Origin: an uncultured Bacteriovoracaceae bacterium
GTDB taxonomy: Bacteria; Bdellovibrionota; Bacteriovoracia; Bacteriovoracales; Bacteriovoracaceae
NCBI GenBank assembly: GCA_937923325.1
Contig: CAKZUQ010000004.1
Coordinates: forward strand, 1-64,000
DNA length: 64,000 nucleotides
Direction: 5' to 3'
Shown: positions 6,778 to 15,782 of the stretch, piece by piece
Layout of the letters: the number at the start of each line of letters is the position of its first letter
How positions within the stretch are numbered: position 1 is the first letter of the stretch
Made by a program: the position numbers and the translations under genes
Notes under the pieces: model-generated
Told to the model about the DNA's origin: nothing
Databases searched by the model: none
Seen by the model: the letters and a program-made list of their open reading frames with translations, nothing else

Positions 6778-9700
6778 GAATTCCAAGAGCTGCTCCATGT
6801 CTCATAATATTAATCGCAAAGCTTTTAGCATGAGTATACTTATAAAGATATAAATGAAAATCATCTTTATAGTCTGAAAAATTATATACTTTTTTAAGCT
6901 CTTTATGACTTGTGTCTATAAAACCTTTTGAGTGAATGTTTAAACTTTCTTGATTACCTACTAAGAAGTCATACTTTAAATATTCAGACTTAGAAAATGT
7001 CTCTACAACTTCAAGTTTATTCCCTGTGAATTTTTCGAAGAAATCTTGATCCCTATGCTGAATAAAATCTGGATTAACTTGATAAATAGTAACATCATTT
7101 CCAGATATTTTGGCCATAGCAATTTCTATTTTATCCGATAAGCTCAAGGGTGAATCAACAACAAACATCCCTGATCCTAGATGTTTTGTCCTTGTTGTAT
7201 AGTTTACCTGTCCTGGTATCTGCCTATTGGGGTAAGATAAACTCATGTCTTTTAAGTAACTCGAGAAAGATTTTGTTAGGTCGTAAGGTTCATCTTTAGC
7301 AAAATTAATGAACGAGTAAAGATATTCTTTACTTCCGGCCTTTGGTCCTGTTCCCGACATTTTAAAACCACCAAAGGGCTCAATTGCAACTCTTGCACCG
7401 GTATTTGATCTATTGATGTACAAGTTTCCTGCATCTAGCTTACTCATTAAATATTCATAATCATCAGTAGATTGAGAGAAAATTCCTCCAGTTAAGGCAT
7501 AGTCAGTTGCATTGAAAAGATTTATTGCATCATCTATCGAGTCATACCCTATAACGTGTACAACAGGAGCGAAAAACTCTTGATGTGACATACTTTCTTT
7601 ATTAAGGGCCCTACTCATTGGAAGCTCTATTATGACAGGACCAACAACAGACTGCTCACTAGACTCTTGAGATCTATCAAGGTGAACGGTTCCCCCAAAC
7701 AGTGTGGCTTCCTTAGAAGATTCAATTACTCTTTTAATCGTTAACTCTTTTTCTTCTTTTCCTATCAGTGGATTTACATATGTAGATAGATCAAATTGTG
7801 AACCAATCTTAAGATCTTTACTGGCCTGAATGAATCTCTTTAAAAATGCTTCCTTGATATTATTGTCAATAATTATTCGACTAGAGGCCGAACATTTTTG
7901 TCCAGCGTGAGCAAAAGAAGAATATAAAAGATTAAATACTGTTTCATCTAATTCTGCATTATTTGTAACGACAACAGCGTTCTTTCCACCCATTTCTGTT
8001 ATTACGGTTGGCACCTTAGCTTTATTTTTAGGTTTAAAGTTCTTATAGATATTTACTCCAACATTTTTTGAGCCGGTAAATACAATCCCATCAACTAGAT
8101 CATGGTTCGTTAATGCAGCTCCTATCTCACCTGCTCCATAAATTATCTGAAAAACATTTTCTGGAACACCTGAGTCTAATGCTAACTGATAAAACTCCTT
8201 CATGATAACGGGTGTTTTTTCTGAAGGTTTTAATAGGACTTTATTTCCAGTAGCAAGAGCTGCAACACTCATACCTACGGGGATGGCCAATGGAAAATTC
8301 CATGGTGCTATAACACCGAAGATTCCCTTAGGAGAATATTGAACTTCTTTCTCGATAGTAAGTGCTTCTTTTAAGTAAAAGCTAATAAAGTCAATTGCCT
8401 CATCTACATCTGCAATTGCTTCTTCTAAAGTCTTTTTAGCTTCTTTCATAATAAGAGCACTGAAGAAGTCTCTTTTCAAAAGTAGATTGTAGCTTAAAGA
8501 CAATAATACTTTTGAGCGAAAGTTAGAATCAGAAGTCCAAATTGATTCAGCACTAAGTAATTCTAACTTCTCAATAAGGTCAGCAGTACCACTAGAGCTT
8601 AAATTTTCTAAGGAAACATTCCTAACTTTTGAAATTTGAGTATTTAGACGATTAATATTTTTTTCTCTATAAGTTTCACATGGGTATATATTCTTAAATG
8701 TTTTCTCAATTTTATACAAAGAATTGGAATATACGTACTTTTTACTGTTTATAATATTATCAATATCAACAGCAAGATTATTATAGGTAATCTCACCTTT
8801 ATGAGATCTCATTATTGTTAAAATACCTACTTGTGAAGAATTCTCCATAATCCTTCTAACCAAATATGCCATACCAACCAACAACTCTCCCACTGGTATA
8901 TAATTACGAGTTGGATAGCCCATCTTACTTAATCCATTTGATAATGCTTCATAAGTCATGTGTAAGCACTGATGCTCAATTGTACCAGCATCTGGGAAAC
9001 TCACCTCTCGCAAAGCCTCAGCAAAGCTGTGATCTAATATATTATGAGAAGCAACAGCGAGCTTAAGATGCTTGTGATTCTTCAAGATTAGATAACACAT
9101 TTGCCTAAAGTTTAAATCCGTCTCTTCTTTATTTAGAAATTGAAATGACTCTAAGTTATGTGCTTTTGTTTCAATAGTCTCAGCATCCCAATATGCACCT
9201 TTAACCAACCTAATAGGCATCTGTATCTGTGCCTCTTTTGCAAGGCTTAAGATATCGTTAAAGTGTTCAAAACTATCTTTAAGATAGGCCTGCAATACAA
9301 TTCCACAAAACTTAAAATCTCTCAGTTCAGAATCTTCAAGTAATAACTTCTTAAAGATTTTCAAAACAATATCCCTATAATGGAAATGTTCAGCATCTAC
9401 GTTAATAAAAACATTACATTCTTTTGCTTTAACTAGAATTTTCTTAAGCCTAACGGATACCTCTGAGTATACACTTTCAAAGGCGTAGGGCCTAAAGTCA
9501 TTACTAAGAGCACTTATCTTAATCGAAACATGCTCTTCATTAACATTAGCGTCGTTAAAATTCGGAGTTTCTGTTCTTAATCCATCAATTATCTCAATGA
9601 CTTTATCCATATAATGATCGGCCTCTACATTAGATACAACTAACTCACCAAGTTGATCAATAGTATAACTTCGCCTTGAGGACTTTAAATCAGTTAAAGC

Positions 9701-10507
9701 TTTTTTTGCATCAGAGATATCTGTTCCAGCGATAAATCTTTGCGCTAAGAGTGAGACACTCTTTCTTATTATTTTTGCAAGTGACTTTGAAGGAAGTAAG
9801 GTACAAACAAGTGATACAATGTTAACTGCAACGATATATTGAAACGGAAGAGCTAGGTTTTCTTCATCATTTTCAAGTTTTAAATTTTCAGAATCTGTCT
9901 TTAATCTTCTTAAAGTCTCAAGGAAGACTCTTTTAATTTCATCTCCTTCGTCGTGATCTAGGTTTGGTAAAATTGCTAAAAACTTTAATACATGAATTCT
10001 TATTAAAGAATACTTCGCTGTTAAGTCTAAAGCAAAATTTGACATTTTTTCAAAGATTGACTCATCATACTGAGAAACTTTAGATTTAAGCTTATTAGCA
10101 ATTTCTATTGTTTTGCCACCAATAACAGAAAATTCATCCTCTATAAATAATGGGAGTTCATTAACAATTGAATTATAATGTATGAAACTTGGAGTATTAC
10201 TTAGAGGTGTTAACTCCAAATCAGAAATAAAAAGCTTCACTTCTTCGTCAAAGTCGCAAAATATCTTTTCAAAAAATAAGTTCTTAGAATAGATACATAC
10301 ACATTTTTCCAAAGGATTAATCAAAGATAGGTATTGAACATTATTTAGTTCCAAAGACCATCTAAAAGTTTTTTCATAATTTGTCTTATCTATAAATTTA
10401 ACAATATTGTCGAATTCTTCTAGAGAATTCTTGATATTAATGTAAAAGTTTTCAAAAGTTTTTATATTCCAGTTTTTGTGCGTATTTTCGCAAATCTTAA
10501 AGCTCAA
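6764..10507 (-). CDS. putA: Bifunctional proline dehydrogenase / glutamate semialdehyde dehydrogenase
   Basis: 1247 residues. It oxidises proline to P5C with FAD, then P5C to glutamate with NAD. The proline dehydrogenase barrel covers about 200-560 (VSIKISAL, NVDAEHF, RLVKGAYWD, VASHN, FLVRR-like YLVRRI). The aldehyde dehydrogenase covers about 680-1090, with GVIAPWNFP, FTGSKNVG, the general-base Glu in ITEMGG and the catalytic Cys in AGQKCSAS. No ribbon-helix-helix repressor domain is present. About 150 residues follow the ALDH domain. Translation starts at TTG 10507 (AAGAGGTAGAG just before). It is monocistronic with its own terminator. The enzyme assignment is firm. Confidence 0.97.
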   Translation of the reverse strand: MSFKICENTHKNWNIKTFENFYINIKNSLEEFDNIVKFIDKTNYEKTFRWSLELNNVQYLSLINPLEKCVCIYSKNLFFEKIFCDFDEEVKLFISDLELTPLSNTPSFIHYNSIVNELPLFIEDEFSVIGGKTIEIANKLKSKVSQYDESIFEKMSNFALDLTAKYSLIRIHVLKFLAILPNLDHDEGDEIKRVFLETLRRLKTDSENLKLENDEENLALPFQYIVAVNIVSLVCTLLPSKSLAKIIRKSVSLLAQRFIAGTDISDAKKALTDLKSSRRSYTIDQLGELVVSNVEADHYMDKVIEIIDGLRTETPNFNDANVNEEHVSIKISALSNDFRPYAFESVYSEVSVRLKKILVKAKECNVFINVDAEHFHYRDIVLKIFKKLLLEDSELRDFKFCGIVLQAYLKDSFEHFNDILSLAKEAQIQMPIRLVKGAYWDAETIETKAHNLESFQFLNKEETDLNFRQMCYLILKNHKHLKLAVASHNILDHSFAEALREVSFPDAGTIEHQCLHMTYEALSNGLSKMGYPTRNYIPVGELLVGMAYLVRRIMENSSQVGILTIMRSHKGEITYNNLAVDIDNIINSKKYVYSNSLYKIEKTFKNIYPCETYREKNINRLNTQISKVRNVSLENLSSSGTADLIEKLELLSAESIWTSDSNFRSKVLLSLSYNLLLKRDFFSALIMKEAKKTLEEAIADVDEAIDFISFYLKEALTIEKEVQYSPKGIFGVIAPWNFPLAIPVGMSVAALATGNKVLLKPSEKTPVIMKEFYQLALDSGVPENVFQIIYGAGEIGAALTNHDLVDGIVFTGSKNVGVNIYKNFKPKNKAKVPTVITEMGGKNAVVVTNNAELDETVFNLLYSSFAHAGQKCSASSRIIIDNNIKEAFLKRFIQASKDLKIGSQFDLSTYVNPLIGKEEKELTIKRVIESSKEATLFGGTVHLDRSQESSEQSVVGPVIIELPMSRALNKESMSHQEFFAPVVHVIGYDSIDDAINLFNATDYALTGGIFSQSTDDYEYLMSKLDAGNLYINRSNTGARVAIEPFGGFKMSGTGPKAGSKEYLYSFINFAKDEPYDLTKSFSSYLKDMSLSYPNRQIPGQVNYTTRTKHLGSGMFVVDSPLSLSDKIEIAMAKISGNDVTIYQVNPDFIQHRDQDFFEKFTGNKLEVVETFSKSEYLKYDFLVGNQESLNIHSKGFIDTSHKELKKVYNFSDYKDDFHLYLYKYTHAKSFAINIMRHGAALGIQKDI

Positions 10508-10574
10508 CTCTACCTCTTAAAAGAAAAATATTTGATAATTTGACTGTTTTCATCACTGAAAATAGTATTAGATA

Positions 10575-11705
10575 ATGAAAGTATTAACAATAGTATTTAT
10601 CCTATTCACAAAAGTATTTGCACAGCAAATTTACACGATGCAAGATTTAAAGATTTTAGCGTCTCAAAAGGAATATACTGAATACTTAAACCATGCAAAA
10701 GACATAACCCCTTCAAAAAGGAATAAGAAGTGGAACGCTCTTACCCTTAAAGTAGGTCTAGATTACTTAAAATCATTAGCTAAAATCAAATCTTCTCAAA
10801 TTCCAGCTAAGGACAAAATTCTCATCAAAGAAATTAGTAAATGGCCAATATTTAAAGATGATGAATCATTCAAAATTAACAAAAGACCAATAATAACTAA
10901 AAGTTTTTCAGTTTGTTTAGACAGTGAACTTGAAGTAAATGAATGCATATCTGAACATTTAAAGTTATATCAAAAAGATTTAGACCCTGAGCTTGGTTTG
11001 AAATTGATTAATAAATTGAACTCAAATAGACCTATGAGCTTTAAAAAAGAAAAAGTAATACCATTCATAAGGCCAATGCTAGCCTCAAATATCTGTATCT
11101 ATTACATCAATAAAAGTCCCTTAAAAGAAATTTTAGATTCATCGAACATACAAATAAACGATCTTTACTTAACGAGTAAGATTGATAGGGATTGTCGAAA
11201 AAGCCTTTCAAAAAAAATTATGCAAAACCTTTACAAAACAGATGATAACTATTTAAGAAAAAATTCAAAAGCAATATTACAAAGATGGGGACTGTTACAT
11301 AGTAATGATATCTATTACTACAATATTGCCCAATTTCTTAGTGACTATAAATTTCCAAAAGAACTAATACTAACAAAGTGGAAGACATTAAGAACTTTAG
11401 GTAAAAATAATTCTCTAAGAGAGATCATTCTAGCAAAGCTTACTTCTAAGAGACCCCTTTATGGAAAAATTTTATATAATAACTCTAATGAGTCAAAGGC
11501 CATAATAAGTGCCATTAAGAGATATATTCCTGAGTACTTCGTCGATTATGCAAACATTTGTATAAACTACTTCAAGGGAAATATAAAAGCTCCTTCAACA
11601 GACTGTCATCAGCTATTCAAGAGATCAAAAGAGCTAGAACTTTTTAGCACAAGCAAACAATTACAATACAATCAAATTATGAGCTCATGGAAAAAGAAAG
11701 GCTAA
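10575..11705 (+). CDS. Predicted exported protein of unknown function
   Basis: 376 residues with a short signal peptide (MKVLTIVFILFTKVFA, then QQ). The mature protein is lysine-rich and helical, with six or so scattered cysteines (for example SVCLDSELEVNEC and NICIYY), and no motif I recognise. It diverges from putA across a 67-base gap and ends four bases into the convergent receiver gene. There is no strong ribosome site before the ATG. The function is unknown. Confidence 0.7.
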   Translation: MKVLTIVFILFTKVFAQQIYTMQDLKILASQKEYTEYLNHAKDITPSKRNKKWNALTLKVGLDYLKSLAKIKSSQIPAKDKILIKEISKWPIFKDDESFKINKRPIITKSFSVCLDSELEVNECISEHLKLYQKDLDPELGLKLINKLNSNRPMSFKKEKVIPFIRPMLASNICIYYINKSPLKEILDSSNIQINDLYLTSKIDRDCRKSLSKKIMQNLYKTDDNYLRKNSKAILQRWGLLHSNDIYYYNIAQFLSDYKFPKELILTKWKTLRTLGKNNSLREIILAKLTSKRPLYGKILYNNSNESKAIISAIKRYIPEYFVDYANICINYFKGNIKAPSTDCHQLFKRSKELELFSTSKQLQYNQIMSSWKKKG

Positions 11706-12118
11706 GCGACAGCTTTGCACAACTCCCTTTCAAATCTCTTAAGACTAATAGGCTTTGTAAAAAGGTTATCGTATTCTTTCAAATTTGAATCACCAGAAAT
11801 AAGTAGCGACTTCACTTTGAACAAACTAATTGCGTTTAACATTTTCAATACATCAGGCCCCTTAAGACAATCAAGATGATAGTCCAAAATTACAAGGTCA
11901 GGATGTCTTTCTTTTGATCGTCTTAATAGAGAAATTTCTTCTTGAAATATTTCGACAGATGTATCCATACCAATAAAACGCTTACATAAGCTTCTCATTA
12001 ACTTACAAGACTCAAAATCATCGTCCAATATGTAAATTACCTTTGGTGGTAAATCCCTACTATCTCGATCTTTAAACCTTTCTAAAGATGAATAGATTGC
12101 TTGCAAACGGTCTTTATT
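11702..12118 (-). CDS. Single-domain response regulator (REC)
   Basis: About 138 residues from ATG 12118, which has AAGGAG seven bases upstream; the frame runs on to 12148 without a better site. The receiver has the acidic pair in YILDDD, the phospho-acceptor Asp in LVILDYH, the conserved Ser in LLISGD and the Lys in FTKPIS. A 25-residue N-terminal extension precedes it. There is no output domain, so it probably relays phosphate or acts by protein contact. It follows the kinase-dimerisation-like gene and is likely its partner. Confidence 0.8.
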   Translation of the reverse strand, partial: NKDRLQAIYSSLERFKDRDSRDLPPKVIYILDDDFESCKLMRSLCKRFIGMDTSVEIFQEEISLLRRSKERHPDLVILDYHLDCLKGPDVLKMLNAISLFKVKSLLISGDSNLKEYDNLFTKPISLKRFERELCKAVA

Positions 12119-12144
12119 CATAAGTAATCTCCTTAAAGATTGAG

Positions 12145-12669
12145 TCAAATATTATATGATTTTTGATACTCCTTAGACAATACAAATCCCAAACTCCTCA
12201 TTCGTAAATCCTCAACTTTTTTCTCTAGTTTTGAAGCTGCATCAACAACAACAGTACAGTTATCAATAACATCCTGATCTTCAGAGTCCATGAGGCAAAG
12301 CTGAGCATAACAAGAAACGTGATTAATATCTCCAAAAATATCATGAACCATAACTGAATACTGGTCTAAAATATCAGTAGACTCAGTATAAAAATGAACC
12401 ATCCTCTTAGCTAAAATATGCACATCAGATTCAGATATGTTTCCTGAATAGCATAAAGTATTCATAGCTATTTGAAAGTCTAGCTCTTTTAAATCTTCGA
12501 TCTCTAGAACCATTTTACAAATTTTTATACCTGAAGGGATATTAATAGATCTTCCAACATAAATAACAGGTTCATTACCCTCTAAGTATAACTCGAATGG
12601 AACACCAAGTTCTGTGAGCTTTGCCCTCAACCTCAATGATAGCTGAGAATCGTCTAGATAAACTTTCAA
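12145..12669 (-). CDS. Kinase-dimerisation-like protein without ATPase domain
   Basis: About 174 residues. TTG 12669 is favoured as the start because AAGGAG lies six bases upstream. Residues about 105-160 (VMVHDIFGDINHVSCYAQLCL, then a second helix with AASKLEKKV) resemble the His-containing two-helix bundle of histidine kinases, with His-Asp as in 'HD..N'. No N, G1 or G2 ATP-binding boxes follow. It may be a histidine phosphotransfer protein or a degenerate kinase. It lies between the LamG lipoprotein and a lone receiver in one operon, which fits a phosphorelay pair. The assignment is by pattern only. Confidence 0.5.
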   Translation of the reverse strand: MKVYLDDSQLSLRLRAKLTELGVPFELYLEGNEPVIYVGRSINIPSGIKICKMVLEIEDLKELDFQIAMNTLCYSGNISESDVHILAKRMVHFYTESTDILDQYSVMVHDIFGDINHVSCYAQLCLMDSEDQDVIDNCTVVVDAASKLEKKVEDLRMRSLGFVLSKEYQKSYNI

Positions 12670-12679
12670 AATCAACTCC

Positions 12680-15124
12680 TTAGTTGTCAGTTGGGGTGAT
12701 ATTATGCTTATCCATTAGATCGCTAATCACCTTATTACGTTCAAAACTGTTTAATGATTTATTATACGCTTTTATTTCATAAATTTTACCATAGAAATTA
12801 TTCCCACCACCATGGGCACCTATCTGTACCTCATTATCATCATAAGGCTTAACATCTGGGGTTGTTCCGGAAAATCTATCATTAATATAAGTATAGTTTT
12901 CAACATCTCCATTACCATAAGATGAATAAATTAAAACCTTTTCACGAACAAGAATTGGTATAGTTGAAAAATTGAATCTATAATGAGAATGCCACAGTTG
13001 AGGAAGATTAGAATCTCCCATATAAAAAGCATGACCGTTCCCAACACCAGAGGAAACTATATTATTTTTCTTGTTCAGATTATCGAGTTCGACGACAGCA
13101 ACTTTTGTATAGGCCTCTCCCTGAAGAACATTACTTTGACTACACTTTAAGTAGTTTGTACCGTCGAAATGAACTGAATCAATATTATATGAAGGTAATA
13201 CTTGTTTTGCTTTAGATTCGTATAAGCAGTTAGTATTTGACTTATCCTGCCATGAAACCAAATCACTGCCTTGAAGATTCATACTTGTAATATCAGATCC
13301 ATCCAACCAAATAACTAAGCTAGCAAACTCATTAAAAGTATCATCATAGGGGTTCTTTAATGTATAACTTTGGGCCAATTCAGAAAATGATGCCAAATTG
13401 TCATCCAAACTACTATTAAAATGAAACTGGTACAGCTTCCCATGAAATGAAAAATATCTACCACTTCCAAGAACCAGCTTCCCCCCCTCAAAACTGTAAT
13501 TACTTGTTGAACTTGCAACACTTACTCCATTGATGAACATTTCGCTTTTTCCAGTAGGATTATATGTTATAGAAATATGATAATCTCGATTTAAGTCAAG
13601 ACTTACATCTGAGATCAAAAATCTATCCTCTTCGTGTTGCAAAGAGATTTGACCAAGATCATCAACAACAACAAACATTCCATCATTACTATCAGTTGAA
13701 AGTAGCTGACTTTTCGATTCAGGATAAGATTTTAAATTGAGTAAAAATTCAACTTGATAAAAACTATCACTCTCCAAAAGATTAAAGTTTGAACTCAAAG
13801 AATCCTGAGGACGAATAAAATTAAGAATATGCTCATCAAGCATAGGCCTTTTGAGTGTAACTGACTGAGAGAATTCTATATCATCACTAGACTCAACAAT
13901 ATACACATTATTAATTTGATCTATTTCAATCTCTTGTAAATATTCATCTATAAACAAGGAATCATCAGATATAGAGAATGTATAAAAAGAAGGGTCATTA
14001 TCAGGAACATCAGTTATAACACTTGGCTGGGTTAAGACTTTAACTCCACCAAGACCATCACTTAGAACATATACATAACTACCATCATTTAATGTTCTTA
14101 TATTAATTTTATTTGCTGAACCAGAGTCATTCAAAAAATCAAAGCAGCCAATTAATTGCTGAAAGTCTTTGTAGGCACAAAGTCCTTTTTCACCAGCAGC
14201 AACTAGAAGATAATCCGAAAAATGATTTATTCCGTTTGGTGTTCCCTCCACATTAAGCTTTACAAGAGTATCATCTACTGAAGAAATGACTTCGCCATTA
14301 CAATCATTAATAAAAAGACTATTTAAACCTATATGAATTTTTGTAGGTGCAGAACAACTAGAATTTGAAATAGTTGAATCACTAACAATCAAATAGTTAT
14401 CTAAGTCATACTTCATTAAATTTAACTTATCATCACCATACAAAAGATAAAGTAATGAATCAGTTGACTTAATATCTAATATGTTTGAGAACTTAGTAGA
14501 ACTTAAAACTTCATAACTTATTTGAGGACCGACAGAGTCGATTGAAAGGTCCCACAAAGTACCATTTGATCCAGTAGAAACAAGCAATCTATCGTCAAAG
14601 GAATCAATACCAGTAACATAACTTGCATCTAACAAAACTCTTCCAAGAAACTTTATCTTATCGTCAAGAAATTCAGTAAAAACGATGCAGCCTATTGTTT
14701 TCTCTTCAACCAAACATTGTCCACCAATGACAATATAGTCGTTAAACTCAATGATTTCTGAAAACTCCATATCATCAAATATTTGAGTATCGAGGAGACT
14801 CATCTTATCTAGTGAAATTAAATCAACTCCTCCTCTAACTAAATCTTTTGAAGTATTGTATGTAACGAGAAGATAGTCATTTTTCAAAATAAGACTATTT
14901 GTCGCTTGAATTCCACTTCCTTGTGGAGGAAATAAAGAGGCAACATAATTCAAGTAAAAAATATCATTGTAATAACTCTCATTCAAATATGACTGATTTA
15001 AAGATGTTTGGATCCTAACTCCAATACTTTGAAAACGAGACAGAGATGAACTACCTTTTACTGTAGCTTTTTGCTGCAAGCAAGAGGAAAATGTAAACAA
15101 AAGAATAAACAAGCAATATTTCAT
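12680..15124 (-). CDS. Large surface lipoprotein with propeller-like and LamG-like domains
   Basis: About 814 residues from ATG 15124, which has GGAGG six bases upstream. The signal peptide ends FTFSSC, a lipobox, so the Cys is lipidated. Residues about 60-380 form repeated 'LL.TYNTSKDLV', 'YIVIGG' and 'LLVSTGSNG' strands like a beta-propeller. Two lectin-like jelly-roll regions follow: about 450-600 (NRDYHISITYN, MFINGVSV, FHGKLYQF) and about 620-810 (VIWLDGSDI, WQDKS, FDGTNYL, FYGKIYEIKAYNKSL), both LamG/concanavalin-like. Glycan binding or adhesion is likely. It heads an operon with a sigma-54-like promoter. Confidence 0.75.
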   Translation of the reverse strand: MKYCLFILLFTFSSCLQQKATVKGSSSLSRFQSIGVRIQTSLNQSYLNESYYNDIFYLNYVASLFPPQGSGIQATNSLILKNDYLLVTYNTSKDLVRGGVDLISLDKMSLLDTQIFDDMEFSEIIEFNDYIVIGGQCLVEEKTIGCIVFTEFLDDKIKFLGRVLLDASYVTGIDSFDDRLLVSTGSNGTLWDLSIDSVGPQISYEVLSSTKFSNILDIKSTDSLLYLLYGDDKLNLMKYDLDNYLIVSDSTISNSSCSAPTKIHIGLNSLFINDCNGEVISSVDDTLVKLNVEGTPNGINHFSDYLLVAAGEKGLCAYKDFQQLIGCFDFLNDSGSANKINIRTLNDGSYVYVLSDGLGGVKVLTQPSVITDVPDNDPSFYTFSISDDSLFIDEYLQEIEIDQINNVYIVESSDDIEFSQSVTLKRPMLDEHILNFIRPQDSLSSNFNLLESDSFYQVEFLLNLKSYPESKSQLLSTDSNDGMFVVVDDLGQISLQHEEDRFLISDVSLDLNRDYHISITYNPTGKSEMFINGVSVASSTSNYSFEGGKLVLGSGRYFSFHGKLYQFHFNSSLDDNLASFSELAQSYTLKNPYDDTFNEFASLVIWLDGSDITSMNLQGSDLVSWQDKSNTNCLYESKAKQVLPSYNIDSVHFDGTNYLKCSQSNVLQGEAYTKVAVVELDNLNKKNNIVSSGVGNGHAFYMGDSNLPQLWHSHYRFNFSTIPILVREKVLIYSSYGNGDVENYTYINDRFSGTTPDVKPYDDNEVQIGAHGGGNNFYGKIYEIKAYNKSLNSFERNKVISDLMDKHNITPTDN

Positions 15125-15146
15125 ATTAGCCTCCAGTAATTCAGAT

Positions 15147-15161
15147 ACAAGATACATGCCA
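15147..15161 (-). promoter_or_regulatory. Sigma-54-like promoter for the LamG lipoprotein operon
   Basis: On the minus strand TGGCATGTATCTTGT places GG and GT ten bases apart (consensus GG-N10-GC), 22 bases from the ATG. The -24 half matches well; the -12 half has one change. Confidence 0.6.
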
Positions 15162-15178
15162 ACAATTTGAAGTAAAAC

Positions 15179-15215
15179 TGTCTCATATATTTCAAAATTG
15201 TCTCAAGATAGGGCA
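15179..15215 (+). promoter_or_regulatory. Two tandem activator-site candidates (TGTCTCA boxes)
   Basis: TGTCTCATATATTTCAA (15179-15195) and TGTCTCAAGATAGGGCA (15199-15215) start 20 bases apart between two divergent sigma-54-like promoters. The second matches a 17-base motif shared with other promoters in the window. Confidence 0.55.
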
Positions 15216-15223
15216 ATATTTGT

Positions 15224-15238
15224 TGGCAAACAATTTGA
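15224..15238 (+). promoter_or_regulatory. Sigma-54-like promoter for the 160-residue gene
   Basis: TGGCAAACAATTTGA: GG and GA ten bases apart, a -12 box one base off consensus, 37 bases before the ATG at 15276. TGCCAACAA (15157-15165) and TTGTTGGCA (15220-15228) form an inverted repeat spanning both promoters. Confidence 0.5.
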
Positions 15239-15275
15239 AAGATATTTCATGTAATCACAAAACAAGGAGAGCAGA

Positions 15276-15758
15276 ATGAGAGATGTGATAATAGAAGGAA
15301 CATTAGTACAAAATCACTTTAATATTTTTGACACAAACTTTTATAGACTCTTATCAGACAATGCAGAAACACTAGTTTACAAAGGTGTTGTAGTTATAGA
15401 TGAAATTAAAAGTGGCAAATGGGAAGAAACTGTTACAAAATACAATGATAATATCAAAAAAAATATTATAGAGACAAGAAGTCAAAATGAAATTGAGTAC
15501 AATATTCTTATAAATGGGCTCCCTCTTAATGCAGAGTTATTAGACTTTACAGTCTATGCTTACAACACAATAAAAAACTCGTTCTTAGATGGTAAAGGGT
15601 CAGTTGTTCTCCAGCTAAAGAATACAATAGCACATTCAAAGAGTTTACTTGAAAATTACATAAAACAAATGATCAAATTTATAAATGCTAAAAAATTTGA
15701 AGTTAAAATCATTTCACCAAAAGCAATAATAGCCCATGAATATTCATGGGCTATTTAA
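15276..15758 (+). CDS. Cytoplasmic protein of unknown function
   Basis: 160 residues, with AAGGAGAGCAG before the ATG. There is no signal or membrane segment. The C-terminal half (YNILINGLPL, VVLQLKNTIAHSKSLLENYI, FEVKIIS) has the strand-helix alternation of a STAS-like fold, with Ser in 'AHSKSLL' near where STAS proteins carry theirs. This is a weak resemblance. The last nine codons coincide with a perfect 28-base palindrome. It diverges from the LamG lipoprotein operon and shares its regulatory region, which places it in the same regulon. Confidence 0.6.
   Translation: MRDVIIEGTLVQNHFNIFDTNFYRLLSDNAETLVYKGVVVIDEIKSGKWEETVTKYNDNIKKNIIETRSQNEIEYNILINGLPLNAELLDFTVYAYNTIKNSFLDGKGSVVLQLKNTIAHSKSLLENYIKQMIKFINAKKFEVKIISPKAIIAHEYSWAI
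15728..15755. terminator. Perfect 28-base palindrome at the gene end
   Basis: AATAGCCCATGAA is followed by its exact complement, abutting the TAA stop at 15756. The hairpin would have a stem of about 12 base pairs. T-tracts are short on both strands, so it may be a bidirectional terminator or a protein-binding site. Confidence 0.55.
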
Positions 15759-15782
15759 GGCCTCACTATATTATCCGAAAAA

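Noticed and set aside
15276..15758. 160-residue protein as a SiaC/DUF1987-like or STAS-like regulator
   Set aside because: Only the C-terminal strand-helix layout is suggestive. The phospho-site motif is not convincing, so it stays as unknown.
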